In this document: positions 40,611 through 50,689 of the stretch, piece after piece
Numbering within the stretch: the first letter of the stretch is position 1
Layout of the letters: each line of letters opens with the position of its first letter
Origin: Achromobacter agilis
Lineage (GTDB): Bacteria > Pseudomonadota > Gammaproteobacteria > Burkholderiales > Burkholderiaceae_B
Direction: 5' to 3'
DNA length: 64,000 nt
Assembly (NCBI RefSeq): GCF_900496965.1
Contig: NZ_UFQB01000027.1
Location: 1 to 64,000, forward strand
Program-made: the position numbers and the translations under genes
Notes under the pieces: model-generated
What the model saw: only the letters and a program-made list of their open reading frames with translations
Database searches by the model: none
Told to the model about the DNA's origin: nothing

Positions 40611-41612
40611 TTACGGGGTGATGGAATAGGGCAGCGGGGCGGCGGCAATGCGCGGGCCGTCGGCGGCGCCAAGCCGCAGATCGCCTGCCGGCAGGGCGGC
40701 CAATGCCGTTTCGAACAGCACCGAGACCACGCCTTGCTCGCTGGCGGCATCTACGATCCGGCCAGTGGGTTCGCCCGGCTGGGCGGCATCGTACACATCG
40801 ACCCCGGCCAGCGCCGCGCCTTGGGCGGCCGCGTCGGCGATGGTGCCGTATGCCATGCGCCGCTTGACCGTGCCGCGGTAGTGGCTGCGCGCCACGACTT
40901 CCTGGCCCGGATAACAGCCCTTGGTGAAGCTGACGCCCTGGATCAGGTCCAGGTTGACGGTCTGTGGAATGAAAACGTCCTGGGTGGCCGTGGTGATCCA
41001 CGGAATGCCCGCGGCCAGGTCGGCCGCATGCCACTGGGCGGCCGGCGCGAGCCCCAGCACGCCGGCAAGCGCGGCGGCTTGTTCCAGCTGTTCGTCCGAG
41101 GCAATCCACCACCAGCGCAGGCGGGCATCGGCGGAGGGGGCGGCGATCCAGGTGCCCGAAGGCAGGTCGGCGCGTTGCCAGGGCGTGCGCGGCAGGGAGC
41201 CAGCCGCCGCTTCCAGCGCGGCGGCCTGTTCGGCGGTTGCCAGCACTCCGGCCACGTGCAGCGGCGTGGCCGCCAGCTTGACCTTGGCGCGCAGCACGAA
41301 CATCGACAGGCGCTTGATCAAGGCTGGGGCGAGGTCCTGGCGGACCAAGCCGTAAAGCTGGGGCGCGTCGTCCGCGTCAGGGGGCGCCGCGCGCCACATC
41401 ACGAGCGTGGCCAGCAGGCGGCCCTTGGCGGTGCAGTAGCCCGCCAGCCGGGCGGCATCGGCCGGCAGGCCGGTGACGTCCTGAGTTAGCTGGCCGTGCA
41501 GGAAGGTCAGGGCATCGGCGCCGGAGGCGGAGAAAACCAGGAAATCGTCCAGCGGCGCGCATTGGGCGCAACCTTCGGCGCGCGCGGGGATCGAAGAATG
41601 GAAAGCATGCAT
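40611..41612 (-). CDS. ygfZ: YgfZ/GcvT-domain folate-binding protein
   Basis: YgfZ is a folate-binding protein of the GcvT-like fold that helps maintain some iron-sulfur enzymes such as MiaB. The 333-residue protein carries the diagnostic motif KGCYPGQEVVARSHYRG with the conserved Cys, and FLHGQLTQDVTGLP near the N-terminus. It is divergent from mltG. Two ATG codons lie close together; the outer is taken. Confidence 0.93.
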   Translation of the reverse strand: MHAFHSSIPARAEGCAQCAPLDDFLVFSASGADALTFLHGQLTQDVTGLPADAARLAGYCTAKGRLLATLVMWRAAPPDADDAPQLYGLVRQDLAPALIKRLSMFVLRAKVKLAATPLHVAGVLATAEQAAALEAAAGSLPRTPWQRADLPSGTWIAAPSADARLRWWWIASDEQLEQAAALAGVLGLAPAAQWHAADLAAGIPWITTATQDVFIPQTVNLDLIQGVSFTKGCYPGQEVVARSHYRGTVKRRMAYGTIADAAAQGAALAGVDVYDAAQPGEPTGRIVDAASEQGVVSVLFETALAALPAGDLRLGAADGPRIAAAPLPYSITP

Positions 41613-41765
41613 GGCGGCGGGGTTATCGCGTCATCAAAGTGCAGATGATAGCCGTGTTCCCCTTCAGGCAGGGCCATGCCCCCGCCGTGCAAAGGGGCGG
41701 CCGGAGCGCTCCGGCCCCTCTTTTGGCGCGACAGGTCCGCGCGATCAATTAAACTTCCGACACTT

Positions 41766-42899
41766 ATGAAGAAGCGACTCTTTTTTTTCGTCTTGTGGTC
41801 TTTCCTGCTCATCGTGCTGGCTGCGGCCGCCACGGTAGGCGCTGCTTGGTACTGGATGAACAAGCCCATGCAGCTGCCGGCCGACAAGATCGATTTCGTG
41901 GTGGATCCGGGCAGCAGCCCGCGCACGGTTGCGCGCGCGCTGAATGAGGCCGGCGTGCCGATGTGGGAGCCCGGTTTCGTGTGGATGGCGCGCCTGTCCG
42001 AACTGGACAAGCAGATGAAGGCCGGCGGTTACCAGGCGATCAATGGCGATACGCCCTGGCGGCTGCTGGAAAGGCTGGCCCGCGGCGACATGACGCAGCG
42101 GCAGATCACCTTCCTGGAAGGCTGGACCTACCGGCAGATCCGCCAGGCGCTGCGCGCCAACCCGGACGTCAAGCAGACGCTGGGCGAGGTCACCGACGAG
42201 GAACTGATGGAGCGCCTGGGCTCCAATATCAAGCAACCGGAAGGCCTGTTCTTCCCGGACACCTATATCTTCACGCCGGGCAGCACCGATTTCGACCTGC
42301 TGCGCCGCGCGTACCAGGAAGGCCAGCGCATCCTGCAGGACACCTGGGCCAAGCGCCAATCGGATCTGCCCGTGAGCACGCCCTACGAAGCGCTGGTGCT
42401 GGCGTCTATCATCGAAAAGGAAACGGGCCACGGTCCCGACCGCCGCCGCGTGTCCGGCGTGTTCACCAACCGCCTGAAGGTCGGGATGCTGCTGCAGACC
42501 GATCCGACCGTGATCTACGGCATGGGCGAGGCCTACCAGGGGCGGATCCGCAAGCGCGACCTGCAGACGGACACGCCCTGGAATACCTATACGCGTCCGG
42601 GCCTGCCCCCGACGCCCATCGCGGCGGCCGGCCGTGCGGCGCTGCTGGCGGCGGTGCAGCCCGAGCAGCACAAGTTCCTCTTCTTCGTCTCGCGTGGCAA
42701 CGGCACCAGTGAATTCTCGGTCAGTCTGTCCGAGCACAATCGCAACGTATCGCGCTACATCCTGGGGCAGGGGCAGAGTTCGGGCCCGGCGCCGAGCCGC
42801 AACCCGGCTCCCAGTCCGGCGCCCACCTCGCCGTCGAGCCCGGCGCCTGCCGGCGACCCGAGCCCGTCGCAAGAACAAGCACAAGGACAAGACCAATGA
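41766..42899 (+). CDS. mltG: Endolytic transglycosylase MltG
   Basis: MltG cuts nascent glycan strands in peptidoglycan. The 377-residue protein has one N-terminal membrane anchor ([20 protein letters not shown]) and the YceG domain with [33 protein letters not shown] (catalytic Glu) and [16 protein letters not shown] Pro/Ser-rich tail of about 45 residues follows the catalytic domain. Start at ATG 41766, since upstream codons are not conserved. It overlaps tmk by 4 bp. Confidence 0.95.
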   Translation: MKKRLFFFVLWSFLLIVLAAAATVGAAWYWMNKPMQLPADKIDFVVDPGSSPRTVARALNEAGVPMWEPGFVWMARLSELDKQMKAGGYQAINGDTPWRLLERLARGDMTQRQITFLEGWTYRQIRQALRANPDVKQTLGEVTDEELMERLGSNIKQPEGLFFPDTYIFTPGSTDFDLLRRAYQEGQRILQDTWAKRQSDLPVSTPYEALVLASIIEKETGHGPDRRRVSGVFTNRLKVGMLLQTDPTVIYGMGEAYQGRIRKRDLQTDTPWNTYTRPGLPPTPIAAAGRAALLAAVQPEQHKFLFFVSRGNGTSEFSVSLSEHNRNVSRYILGQGQSSGPAPSRNPAPSPAPTSPSSPAPAGDPSPSQEQAQGQDQ

Positions 42900-43519
42900 C
42901 CTCGCGTGGACGTTTCATTACGCTGGAAGGCGTGGACGGCGCGGGCAAGAGCACGCACACCGTCTGGATCGCCGATTTCCTGCGCGCGCAGGGCCTTGAC
43001 GTGGTGTCCACCCGCGAGCCCGGCGGTACGCCGCTGGGCGAAAAGCTGCGCGCCTTGCTGCTGGCCGACCCGATGGGGCTGGATACCGAAACCCTGCTGA
43101 TGTTCGCCGCCCGGTGCGAACACGTCCGCCAGGTGATCGAACCGGCGCTGGCGCGCGGGGCCTGGGTCGTGTGCGACCGCTACACGGATGCCTCCTACGC
43201 CTACCAGGGCGGCGGGCGCGGCCTGGGCGCCGAGCGCGTCGCCGTGCTGGAAGAATGGATGCAGGCGGGCCAGCCCGACCGCACCTGGCTCTTCGACGTG
43301 CCGCTTGAAGTGGCCAGGGCGCGGCTGGCCGACGCGCGCGAACCCGATCGCTTCGAGCGCGAGGGCGCGGCGTTCTTCGAACGCACCCGCGAGGCCTATC
43401 ACGCGCGCGCGGCCGCCAATCCCGGCCGCATCCGCATCGTCGATTCCACGCAGTCCATCGCCGAAGTCCGCGCCGGGCTCGAGGCGGGGCTGCGTGAACT
43501 CCTGGGGCAGGCCGCATGA
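42896..43519 (+). CDS. tmk: Thymidylate kinase
   Basis: Tmk phosphorylates dTMP to dTDP. The 207-residue protein has the P-loop [14 protein letters not shown], the [16 protein letters not shown] segment and an Arg-containing lid region. It overlaps both neighbours by 4 bp (ATGA), so mltG, tmk and holB form a tightly coupled operon. Confidence 0.97.
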   Translation: MTSRGRFITLEGVDGAGKSTHTVWIADFLRAQGLDVVSTREPGGTPLGEKLRALLLADPMGLDTETLLMFAARCEHVRQVIEPALARGAWVVCDRYTDASYAYQGGGRGLGAERVAVLEEWMQAGQPDRTWLFDVPLEVARARLADAREPDRFEREGAAFFERTREAYHARAAANPGRIRIVDSTQSIAEVRAGLEAGLRELLGQAA

Positions 43520-44607
43520 GCGCGGCCCGTTCCTCCGACAGCGCGCCGTCCGCCGCGTCCGGCGCGCCGCAATTCCTTCCCTGGCAGATGGAGACCGCGC
43601 GCGCCTGGCTGGGCAACCGCGACCGCTTCGCGCATGCCTGGCTGGTGCACGGGCTGGCCGGCATCGGCAAGCTGGATTTCGCCGTCGCCGCGGCCGCCGC
43701 CCTGCTATGTGAAACGCCCCAGAACGGGCTGGCCTGCGGTCATTGCGCCGCGTGCGCCTGGTTCGCCAGCGGCAACCATCCCGACTTGCGCCGCATCCGG
43801 CCCGAAGCCGTGGCCCTGGCAGAGGGGGCGGACGCCGCCGAGTCCGCCGAGGACGCCGAGCCGGCCGCCGGCACGGCCAAGCGCGCGCCCTCCAAGGAAA
43901 TACGCATCGACCAGATCCGTTCGCTGGAATCCTGGTTCAACACCGCCACGCACCGCGGCGGGTGGCGGGTGGCGCTCCTGTATCCGGCCCATGCCCTGAA
44001 CGTAGTGTCGTCCAACGCCTTGCTCAAGGTGCTGGAGGAGCCGCCGCCGCATACGGTCTTCCTGCTGGTGGCGGATGCGCCGGACCGCCTTTTGCCGACC
44101 CTGGTGTCGCGCTGCCGGCGTTTGCCGTTGCCGGCGCCGGATCCGGACACCGCGCTGCAGTGGCTGCGCGAACAGAACGTCGAGCCCGCGCGGGAATGGC
44201 TTGCGGCGGCCGGCGGGGCGCCGCTGGCCGCGCTGCGCCTGGCGCAGTCGGGCGAGGCCGCGTGCCCGCCCTGGCTGGCGCAGTTGGTCGGGCCGCTCGC
44301 GAACGGGCAGGCGCCCGACGTGGGTACCTTGGCCGAGACCCTGGAAAAAGTGGCGGCCAGCGAATGGATCGATGCCCTGCAGCGGCTGTACACCGACCTG
44401 ATGCTGGCCGGCGCGGGCGCTCCCGCCCGCTATTTCCCGGCCCTGGCCGGCAACGTCGCGCAAGTCGCCGCGCGCATGAACGCGGCCCGGGTGGCCGAGT
44501 CCGCGCGCTGGCTCACGCGCCAGCGCGCGCTGGCCACGCACCCCCTCAACGCCAAGCTGTTCGCCCACGCCGCCCTGCAGCGCGTGGTGCTATCCTGCCA
44601 GGCGTAA
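43516..44607 (+). CDS. holB: DNA polymerase III subunit delta'
   Basis: HolB is part of the clamp loader. The 363-residue protein has the four-Cys zinc site [16 protein letters not shown], the [12 protein letters not shown] sensor segment and the TLVSRCRRL arginine-finger motif. An Ala/Glu-rich insertion (about residues 100-125) interrupts the ATPase-like domain. It lacks a normal Walker A, as expected for delta'. Confidence 0.95.
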   Translation: MSAARSSDSAPSAASGAPQFLPWQMETARAWLGNRDRFAHAWLVHGLAGIGKLDFAVAAAAALLCETPQNGLACGHCAACAWFASGNHPDLRRIRPEAVALAEGADAAESAEDAEPAAGTAKRAPSKEIRIDQIRSLESWFNTATHRGGWRVALLYPAHALNVVSSNALLKVLEEPPPHTVFLLVADAPDRLLPTLVSRCRRLPLPAPDPDTALQWLREQNVEPAREWLAAAGGAPLAALRLAQSGEAACPPWLAQLVGPLANGQAPDVGTLAETLEKVAASEWIDALQRLYTDLMLAGAGAPARYFPALAGNVAQVAARMNAARVAESARWLTRQRALATHPLNAKLFAHAALQRVVLSCQA

Positions 44608-44675
44608 GCCCTTGATCCGGCGGCGCTTTGCCCGGCCGCGGGCGAGGCGCCGCGGCACTTTCATCCAGATTCACC

Positions 44676-45446
44676 ATGTACGTTGATTCCCACTGCCATT
44701 TGAATTTCCCCGAGCTTGCCGCCGATCTGCCGGCCATTCTTGACCGGATGGCCGCCAACCAGGTGACCCACGCGCTGGTCGTCAGCGTCAACATGCCGGA
44801 ATGGCCGTCCCTGATGGCGCTCGTCGAACCGCAGGCGAATCTGTGGGCCTCGGTGGGCGTGCACCCGGACTACGAAGATACGCCGGACCCTACCGCGCAA
44901 GAACTGACGCGGCTGTCCGCGCATCCCAAGGTCGTCGCCATCGGTGAGACCGGGCTGGACTACTACCGCCTGTCGGAGCCGCTGGACTGGCAGCGCGAAC
45001 GCTTTCGCCGCCATATCCGCGTTGCCCGCGACACGGGGCTGCCGCTGATCGTGCATACCCGCGCCTCCGCCGAGGATACGGTGCGCATGCTGCGCGAAGA
45101 GAAGGCGGCCGAGGTCGGCGGCGTGATGCACTGTTTCACCGAAAACTGGGAGGTGGCGCAGGCCGCGCTGGACCAGAATTTCTACATCTCGCTGTCGGGC
45201 ATCGTCACGTTCAAGAACGCGCAGGTGGTGCACGAAGTGGCCGCCAAAGTGCCCCTGGACCGGCTGCTGATCGAAACCGATTCGCCGTACCTGGCGCCGG
45301 TACCGTACCGCGGCAAGCTGAACGACCCGTCCAAGGTGATACACGTGGCCGAGAAGATCGCGGACCTGCGGGGCATACCCGTTGCCGATGTGGCGCGCGC
45401 TTCAACTGATAATTTCTTCCGTCTTTTCAATAAGATAAAGAAATAA
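44676..45446 (+). CDS. tatD: TatD family metal-dependent hydrolase
   Basis: The 256-residue TIM-barrel hydrolase carries the metal ligands in DSHCHLNF, GETGLDYYR, LPLIVHTRASAEDTV, MHCFTE and ETDSPYLAP. TatD-type enzymes (here closest to the YcfH group) are DNases or related nucleases. ATG at 44676 starts MYVDSHCH; the open frame 16 codons upstream is not conserved. It follows holB by 68 bp. Confidence 0.95.
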   Translation: MYVDSHCHLNFPELAADLPAILDRMAANQVTHALVVSVNMPEWPSLMALVEPQANLWASVGVHPDYEDTPDPTAQELTRLSAHPKVVAIGETGLDYYRLSEPLDWQRERFRRHIRVARDTGLPLIVHTRASAEDTVRMLREEKAAEVGGVMHCFTENWEVAQAALDQNFYISLSGIVTFKNAQVVHEVAAKVPLDRLLIETDSPYLAPVPYRGKLNDPSKVIHVAEKIADLRGIPVADVARASTDNFFRLFNKIKK

Positions 45447-45457
45447 TCTAATGTGTT

Positions 45458-45471
45458 TTAACTAAAGTTAA
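45458..45471 (+). promoter_or_regulatory. AT-rich palindrome upstream of the ankyrin gene
   Basis: TTAACT-AA-AGTTAA is a 14-bp palindrome in the 38-bp tatD-ankyrin spacer, just before an AGGA ribosome site. It could be an operator or an RNA hairpin that affects translation. Confidence 0.3.
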
Positions 45472-45484
45472 TTCTAGGATATCC

Positions 45485-46348
45485 ATGGCTAACAGTGTCG
45501 CTTCCGCCCATCGGGCCGTGTTGTCGTGCTGCCGGGGAGCGCTGCTGGCCCTGGCGGTCGGGCTGGCCGCGCCGGCGGCGCAGGCGGCCAATCCCGGCGA
45601 TTGGTGGGTCTACGTCGCCAACGATTATCCGGACGACATCCGGGACTTGCTCAAGCAGGGTGCGGATCCTAACGTGCGCTACAAGAATGGCCAGCCGGCG
45701 CTGATGCGCGCGGTGGTCGACGGCGCCTGGAAAGTCTTCGACGTGCTCGCGGCCGACAAGCGCACCGACGTCAACGCGGAGAACCCCGCGGGCGAGACGC
45801 CGCTGATGTACCTGGCGATCGCCGGCCAGACCGAAAGGGCGAAAAAACTGATCGCGCGCGGGGCACAGGTCAACCGGCTGGGCTGGACGCCGCTGCACTA
45901 TGCGGCCTCGAAGGGGCAGATGGAGATGGCGCGCATGCTGCTGGCGCAGCACGCCATGCCGAACGCGCCCGCGCCCAACGGCGAGACGCCCCTGATGATG
46001 GCGGCGCTGTCGGGGCGCAAGCCCATGGTGGACCTGCTGTTGAAGGCGGGCGCGGACGTGGGCACGCACGATACCAAGGGCCAGACGGCCGCCGATTGGG
46101 CGCGCACCGGCAAGTCGACGGCGCTGGGGGCGCAACTGGACACGCTGATCGCGCAGCAGGACGAGGCCCGCCGCAAGCACCGCGCCGCCGTTCCGGCGGG
46201 TTCGGCCGCAGAGTCCGCCGCCGTTCCGGCTCCGGCTCCGGCAGAAGCCCAGGCGCCAGCAGCGGCCCCGGCTCCCGCGCCGTCGTCTGCCGTCAAGGGC
46301 GTATCGGGTGTGAAGCTGAACAACTACGACGAGCCCGCCACGCCTTGA
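45485..46348 (+). CDS. Exported ankyrin-repeat protein
   Basis: The 287-residue protein has a signal peptide ending AAQAA, four or five ankyrin repeats (residues about 45-220, e.g. GETPLMYLAIAGQTERAKKL and GWTPLHYAASKGQMEMARML) and an Ala/Pro-rich C-terminal tail. It is probably periplasmic and acts through protein contacts; the partner is unknown. It follows tatD by 38 bp. Confidence 0.88.
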   Translation: MANSVASAHRAVLSCCRGALLALAVGLAAPAAQAANPGDWWVYVANDYPDDIRDLLKQGADPNVRYKNGQPALMRAVVDGAWKVFDVLAADKRTDVNAENPAGETPLMYLAIAGQTERAKKLIARGAQVNRLGWTPLHYAASKGQMEMARMLLAQHAMPNAPAPNGETPLMMAALSGRKPMVDLLLKAGADVGTHDTKGQTAADWARTGKSTALGAQLDTLIAQQDEARRKHRAAVPAGSAAESAAVPAPAPAEAQAPAAAPAPAPSSAVKGVSGVKLNNYDEPATP

Positions 46349-46407
46349 GCGCGGGGGATGCGGCGTCCGATTGGGCGCCAATTTTCCCTGTTCCGATGAG
46401 TTTCCCT

Positions 46408-46430
46408 AGCGCCCTCGGGCGCTTTTTTTT
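46408..46430 (+). terminator. Intrinsic terminator after the ankyrin gene
   Basis: AGCGCCC-TC-GGGCGCT (46408-46423) followed by eight T residues closes the tatD-ankyrin transcript. Confidence 0.88.
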
Positions 46431-46448
46431 CGACCCAACTTGGGGGTT

Positions 46449-46476
46449 TTCCCGAATTATTCTCAAAATTCGGGAA
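46449..46476 (+). promoter_or_regulatory. Inverted-repeat operator candidate upstream of the IclR gene
   Basis: TTCCCGAATT and AATTCGGGAA form a perfect 10-bp inverted repeat with an 8-bp spacer (46449-46458 and 46467-46476) in an AT-rich patch 60-85 bp upstream of the IclR-family start. IclR proteins bind such symmetric sites and often autoregulate. Confidence 0.5.
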
Positions 46477-46534
46477 TAAAAACATAGATTAAAACCATAA
46501 ATTGATAATCTGCGCTTCGTTATCTTGGAGCCAG

Positions 46535-47281
46535 ATGTTGAAAGCGGATCAATCAGTCGGGGCGGGCGCGGATCGCGTGCTGTATGTGCTGGCCACCCTG
46601 GCCCGGCATGATGGCCCGCTCAGCATCGCCGCGCTGGCCGAAGAAACCGGCCTGGCGCAGAGCACCTTGTACCGGCAGGTGGCGTTGCTCAAGCGCTGGG
46701 GGTTCGTCGCCGAGCATGACGGCGAGTACGGGCCCGGGCCGCTGTGCGTGCAACTGGCCTGGGGCTTCGACCAGTCCTCGTTCCTGATCCACGAAGCGCA
46801 GCCCGACATGGCAGCGCTTGCCGCCGCGTCGGGCGAAACCATCGGCCTGCTGGTCGCGGTCAAGGACCAGGCGGTGTGCCTGGACATGGTCGAAAGCCAG
46901 CATCCGCTGCGCTGTTCCTTCACGAAGGGGCGCGGCCTGCCGCTGGCGCGCGGCGCTTCCGCCAAATCGCTGCTGGCCTTTATGCCGCTGGCCCGCCTGC
47001 AGGCGGCGCTGGCCTACCTGGCGGCCGAGGCCGGCATGGATGCCGCGCGGCTGGGCAAGGAGCTGGACGCGATCCGCGAGCAGGGCTACGCCGTGACGGA
47101 CAGCGAGGTCGATGCCGGCGTCTGGGGCGTCAGCGTGCCGATCTTCCAGCGCGCCAACCAGGCCGTCGCGTCGATCACCTTGATGGCCCCATCCACCCGC
47201 GCCGCGCAGCGGCCGGATGCCTTTATCGAGATGACCGTGGCGGCCGCCCGGCGCATCTCGGCGAAATTGCAGGTTCATTGA
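46535..47281 (+). CDS. IclR family transcriptional regulator
   Basis: The 248-residue regulator has an N-terminal winged HTH (LSIAALAEETGLAQSTLYRQ, about residues 30-50) and a C-terminal IclR effector domain (GETIGLLVAVKDQAVCLDMV, RGASAKSLLAF, YAVTDSEVDAGVWGVSVPIF). It probably senses a small organic acid or amino-acid derivative and controls the transporter and hutG genes that follow. ATG at 46535 has TTGGAG upstream. Confidence 0.92.
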   Translation: MLKADQSVGAGADRVLYVLATLARHDGPLSIAALAEETGLAQSTLYRQVALLKRWGFVAEHDGEYGPGPLCVQLAWGFDQSSFLIHEAQPDMAALAAASGETIGLLVAVKDQAVCLDMVESQHPLRCSFTKGRGLPLARGASAKSLLAFMPLARLQAALAYLAAEAGMDAARLGKELDAIREQGYAVTDSEVDAGVWGVSVPIFQRANQAVASITLMAPSTRAAQRPDAFIEMTVAAARRISAKLQVH

Positions 47282-47373
47282 TTCCGCTAGCCGCGGCCGT
47301 TCACGCTTTCCCAGAATTCCACGCTGTACCCGCCCCCAATCGATCGCAGTCTCCCTTTTCCATAGGACCCACC

Positions 47374-48117
47374 ATGACCACTCGCCGCACACTGCTGACC
47401 GCCGCCCTTACCCTGGGCCTGGCCTGGAGCGCCGGTTCCGCGCACGCCCAGGAAACCATCCGCGCCGTCACCGACGCCACCTTCCCGCCGATGGAGTTCG
47501 TCAAGGACGGCAAGCGCACCGGCTTCGACATCGAGCTGGTCGAAGCCCTGGCGGGCGCGATGGGCAAGAAGATCGAATGGATCGACATCGACTTCAAGGG
47601 CCTGATCCCCGCCCTGCAGGCCGGCCGCGCCGACATCGCGGTGTCCGCCATCTACATCACGCCCGAGCGCGCCAAGGTCGTGGATTTCACCGATCCCTAC
47701 TACGCGGGCGGCCTGGTCGTCATGACGAAGAAGGACGGTCCGATCAAGACGCTGAAGGATCTCGACGGCCGCAAGGTGTCGGTGCAGGTCGGCACCAAGT
47801 CAGTCAACTACCTGAAGGAACACTATCCGTCGGTGCAGCGCGTGGAAGTCGAGAAGAACCAGGAGATGTTTAACCTGGTGCAGATCGGCCGTGCCGAAGC
47901 CGCCGTGACGGGTAAGCCCGCCGCCAAGCTGTTCGCGCAAAGCACGTCGGACCTGACCGTCCTGAACGAGCAGATCACGACCGAGGACTATGGCATCGCC
48001 GTGCCCAAGAACAAGCCCGAACTGACCCGTGAACTGAACGCCGCGCTGCAGAAGCTCAAGGCCGACGGCAGCTACCAGGCCATCGTGAACAAGTGGTTCG
48101 AGGCGCCCGCGAAATGA
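47374..48117 (+). CDS. Polar amino-acid ABC transporter, periplasmic binding protein
   Basis: The 247-residue protein has a Tat/Sec-like signal peptide (MTTRRTLLTAALTLGLAWSA, cleavage near AHAQ) and a type II periplasmic binding fold of the amino-acid family (SBP_bac_3), with GFDIELVEALAGAMGKKIEW and FKGLIPALQAGRADIAVSA. The substrate is not readable from sequence. It overlaps the permease gene by 4 bp. Confidence 0.92.
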   Translation: MTTRRTLLTAALTLGLAWSAGSAHAQETIRAVTDATFPPMEFVKDGKRTGFDIELVEALAGAMGKKIEWIDIDFKGLIPALQAGRADIAVSAIYITPERAKVVDFTDPYYAGGLVVMTKKDGPIKTLKDLDGRKVSVQVGTKSVNYLKEHYPSVQRVEVEKNQEMFNLVQIGRAEAAVTGKPAAKLFAQSTSDLTVLNEQITTEDYGIAVPKNKPELTRELNAALQKLKADGSYQAIVNKWFEAPAK

Positions 48118-48782
48118 ACCTGGATTTCTCCCCCGTCTTTGCCGACTTCGGCGCGCTGATGAACGGCGCGGCGGTCACCGTCGAGGTGACCGCCGGGGCC
48201 TTGCTGCTGGCGTGCATCATCGGTCTGCTGGTGGGCGTGGGCCGGCTTAACCCCCGGCGCTACGTCATCTATAACCTGTGCAGCGTCTACCTGCTGCTGT
48301 TCCGCGGCACGCCTCTGCTGGTGCAGTTGTTCATCTGGTTCTTCGGCCTGCCGCATTTTGGCGTGACGCTGCCGGCGTTCGCCTGCGGCGTGCTGGGCCT
48401 GGGCATGTACTCCGGCGCTTATGTGTCGGAAATCGTGCGCGGCGCGATCCAGTCCGTGGACCGCGGCCAGACCGAAGCGGCGCGCTCGCTGGGCATGTCG
48501 TCCGGCCAGGCGATGAGCAACATCGTGCTGCCGCAGGCCGTTGTGCGCATGATCCCGCCGCTGGGCAACGAGTTCATCGCCTTGATCAAGAATTCGGCCC
48601 TGGTATCGCTGTTGACGATCCATGACCTGATGCACGAAGGGCAGAAAATCATCAGCGTGTCGTATCGCTCGCTGGAAACGTATCTGGTGGTGGCGCTGAT
48701 CTATCTGGTCCTGACCACGGTCACCATGTTGGTGTTGCGCAAGGTCGAGCATCGCTTGCGCGCGGGAGGGATGGTGCAATGA
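48114..48782 (+). CDS. Polar amino-acid ABC transporter, permease
   Basis: The 222-residue permease has about five membrane segments and the EAA loop [20 protein letters not shown] with the usual [15 protein letters not shown] near the middle. As a single permease gene it should form a homodimer. Start is ATG 48114, overlapping the binding-protein stop. Confidence 0.93.
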   Translation: MNLDFSPVFADFGALMNGAAVTVEVTAGALLLACIIGLLVGVGRLNPRRYVIYNLCSVYLLLFRGTPLLVQLFIWFFGLPHFGVTLPAFACGVLGLGMYSGAYVSEIVRGAIQSVDRGQTEAARSLGMSSGQAMSNIVLPQAVVRMIPPLGNEFIALIKNSALVSLLTIHDLMHEGQKIISVSYRSLETYLVVALIYLVLTTVTMLVLRKVEHRLRAGGMVQ

Positions 48783-49579
48783 ACGCCGCCACGAAGGGGG
48801 CCGCGGCCCCGCAAGAAATGATCCGCATCCGCGGCCTGCAAAAATCCTACGGCGACCACGCCGTTCTGCGCGGCATCGATTTCGACGTGCTGCCCTCGCA
48901 GGTGGTGGTGGTGATCGGGCCCAGCGGCTCGGGCAAGAGCACCTTGCTGCGCTGCTGCAATGGCCTGGAAGTATCCCAGGGCGGTACCGTGGAAATCTGC
49001 GGGCAGACCCTGCAGGACAACGGCAAGCTGCTGCCCGAAGCCGAGCTGAACCACCTGCGCATGCAGGTGGGCATGGTGTTCCAGGGCTTCAACCTGTTCC
49101 CGCACCTGTCGGTGCTTGACAACGTGACCATCGGTCCGCGCAAGCTGCGCGGCATGAGCCGCGAAGCGGCCAACGCGCTGGCGGCCGATCTGCTGGCCAA
49201 GGTCGGCCTGGCGCAGAAGATGTCCGCCATGCCGGCCAGCCTGTCCGGCGGCCAGAAGCAGCGCGTGGCGATCGCCCGCGCCCTGGCCATGCAACCCAAG
49301 GTCATGCTGTTCGACGAGCCGACCTCGGCGCTGGATCCAGAGCTGGTGGGCGAAGTGTTGCAGGTCATGAAGCTGCTGGCCCGGGAGGGCATGACCATGA
49401 TGGTCGTGACGCACGAAATGGGCTTTGCCCGGGACGTGGCCGACGTCGTTGCCGTGATGGACGGCGGGGTGATCCTGGAATCCGGTTCGCCGGAGGTGAT
49501 TTTCAGCCAGCCGCGCGAGCCGCGCACCCGCGAATTCCTCCAGGCGGTGCTGAATGCGTCGCCGGGAGCGGCCGCATGA
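48779..49579 (+). CDS. Polar amino-acid ABC transporter, ATPase
   Basis: The 266-residue ATPase has Walker [10 protein letters not shown], the signature [15 protein letters not shown], Walker [15 protein letters not shown] and the switch His in VVTHEMGFA. It matches the GlnQ/HisP group. It overlaps the permease and hutG by 4 bp each. Confidence 0.95.
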   Translation: MNAATKGAAAPQEMIRIRGLQKSYGDHAVLRGIDFDVLPSQVVVVIGPSGSGKSTLLRCCNGLEVSQGGTVEICGQTLQDNGKLLPEAELNHLRMQVGMVFQGFNLFPHLSVLDNVTIGPRKLRGMSREAANALAADLLAKVGLAQKMSAMPASLSGGQKQRVAIARALAMQPKVMLFDEPTSALDPELVGEVLQVMKLLAREGMTMMVVTHEMGFARDVADVVAVMDGGVILESGSPEVIFSQPREPRTREFLQAVLNASPGAAA

Positions 49580-50520
49580 GCGCTGGGCAATTGGACAAAC
49601 GACTCTGGAAGGCCCGCGACGATAGCGCGGAGCAGGGCGATACGCGCCGTCTGGCGCACATCGTCGAGCCCGCCGCCGGCCAGTTCCAGGGAGAGGCGGT
49701 ATTGCTGGGCTTTGCCTGCGATGCGGGCGTGGTCCGCAATCAGGGCCGCGTGGGCGCCGCCGGCGGGCCCGCCGGCATCCGGAAATTCCTGGCGGGATTG
49801 CCCGCGCACGGCCTGTCGCGCCTGCTGGACGCGGGCGATGTGGCTTGCGAGGGCGACCAGCTCGAAGACGCCCAGGAACGCCTGGGCCTGCGCGTGGCCG
49901 AGTTGCTGGAACAGGGCGGCCGGCCGGTAGTGCTGGGCGGCGGGCACGAGATCGCCTGGGGCAGTTTCCAGGGCCTGGCCCGCTGGCTGCAGTCGCGCGG
50001 CGATGCAGGGCCCGTGCTGGTGCTGAACCTGGACGCCCATTTCGACCTGCGTACGGGGCGGCCGGGCAGTTCCGGCACGCCATTCGACCAGATCGCCCGC
50101 TACTGCGAGGCGCAGGGCCAGCCCCTGCAATATGCCTGCCTGGGCGTGTCGCGGCTGGCCAATACGCCCGCGCTGTATGCGCGGGCGGCCGAGATCGGGG
50201 CGTTCTGGACCGAAGACCGCGACATGCAGGAGCGCCATCTGGACGCCCGACTGGCCGATGTGGACGCCTTGCTCGAACGAGCCGCCCACGTGTACCTGAC
50301 GATAGACCTGGATGTGCTGCCCGCGGCGGTCATGCCCGGCGTATCGGCGCCCGCGCCTTACGGGGTGCCGCTGGCGGTGATCGAGGAGATCGTCCTGCGG
50401 GTCAAGGCCAGCGGCAAGCTGCGCCTGGCCGACATGGCGGAGTACAACCCGGGCTTCGACGTGGACGGCCACGGCGCCCGCGCGGCCGCGCGCCTGGCCT
50501 GGCAATTGATCGCGCGCTGA
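49576..50520 (+). CDS. hutG: Formimidoylglutamase
   Basis: HutG splits N-formimidoyl-L-glutamate to glutamate and formamide, the last step of one histidine degradation route. The 314-residue arginase-family protein carries the manganese ligands in [21 protein letters not shown] and [20 protein letters not shown]; the VSAPA ending distinguishes HutG from arginase and agmatinase. No hutH, hutU or hutI is nearby. It is fused by overlap to the ABC operon. Confidence 0.9.
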   Translation: MSAGQLDKRLWKARDDSAEQGDTRRLAHIVEPAAGQFQGEAVLLGFACDAGVVRNQGRVGAAGGPAGIRKFLAGLPAHGLSRLLDAGDVACEGDQLEDAQERLGLRVAELLEQGGRPVVLGGGHEIAWGSFQGLARWLQSRGDAGPVLVLNLDAHFDLRTGRPGSSGTPFDQIARYCEAQGQPLQYACLGVSRLANTPALYARAAEIGAFWTEDRDMQERHLDARLADVDALLERAAHVYLTIDLDVLPAAVMPGVSAPAPYGVPLAVIEEIVLRVKASGKLRLADMAEYNPGFDVDGHGARAAARLAWQLIAR

Positions 50521-50542
50521 GCGGCCGCGGGCATGGTGAATG

Positions 50543-50575
50543 AGGGGCGGTTCCCATAGGGAAACCGCCCCTTTT
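50543..50575 (+). terminator. Intrinsic terminator after hutG
   Basis: GGGGCGGTTCCC and GGGAAACCGCCCC pair with one bulged A around ATA, followed by TTTT. Confidence 0.82.
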
Positions 50576-50689
50576 GCATGGCGGCGGGGCAGGGGCGGCA
50601 TCGCGCCGGGAGGGCTGGACGCAGGCGGGCGGGCGGCTTAGGATAGGACGACATGTAGGGCCGGGCTTGTGACCCGTTCGATGTCTGCA

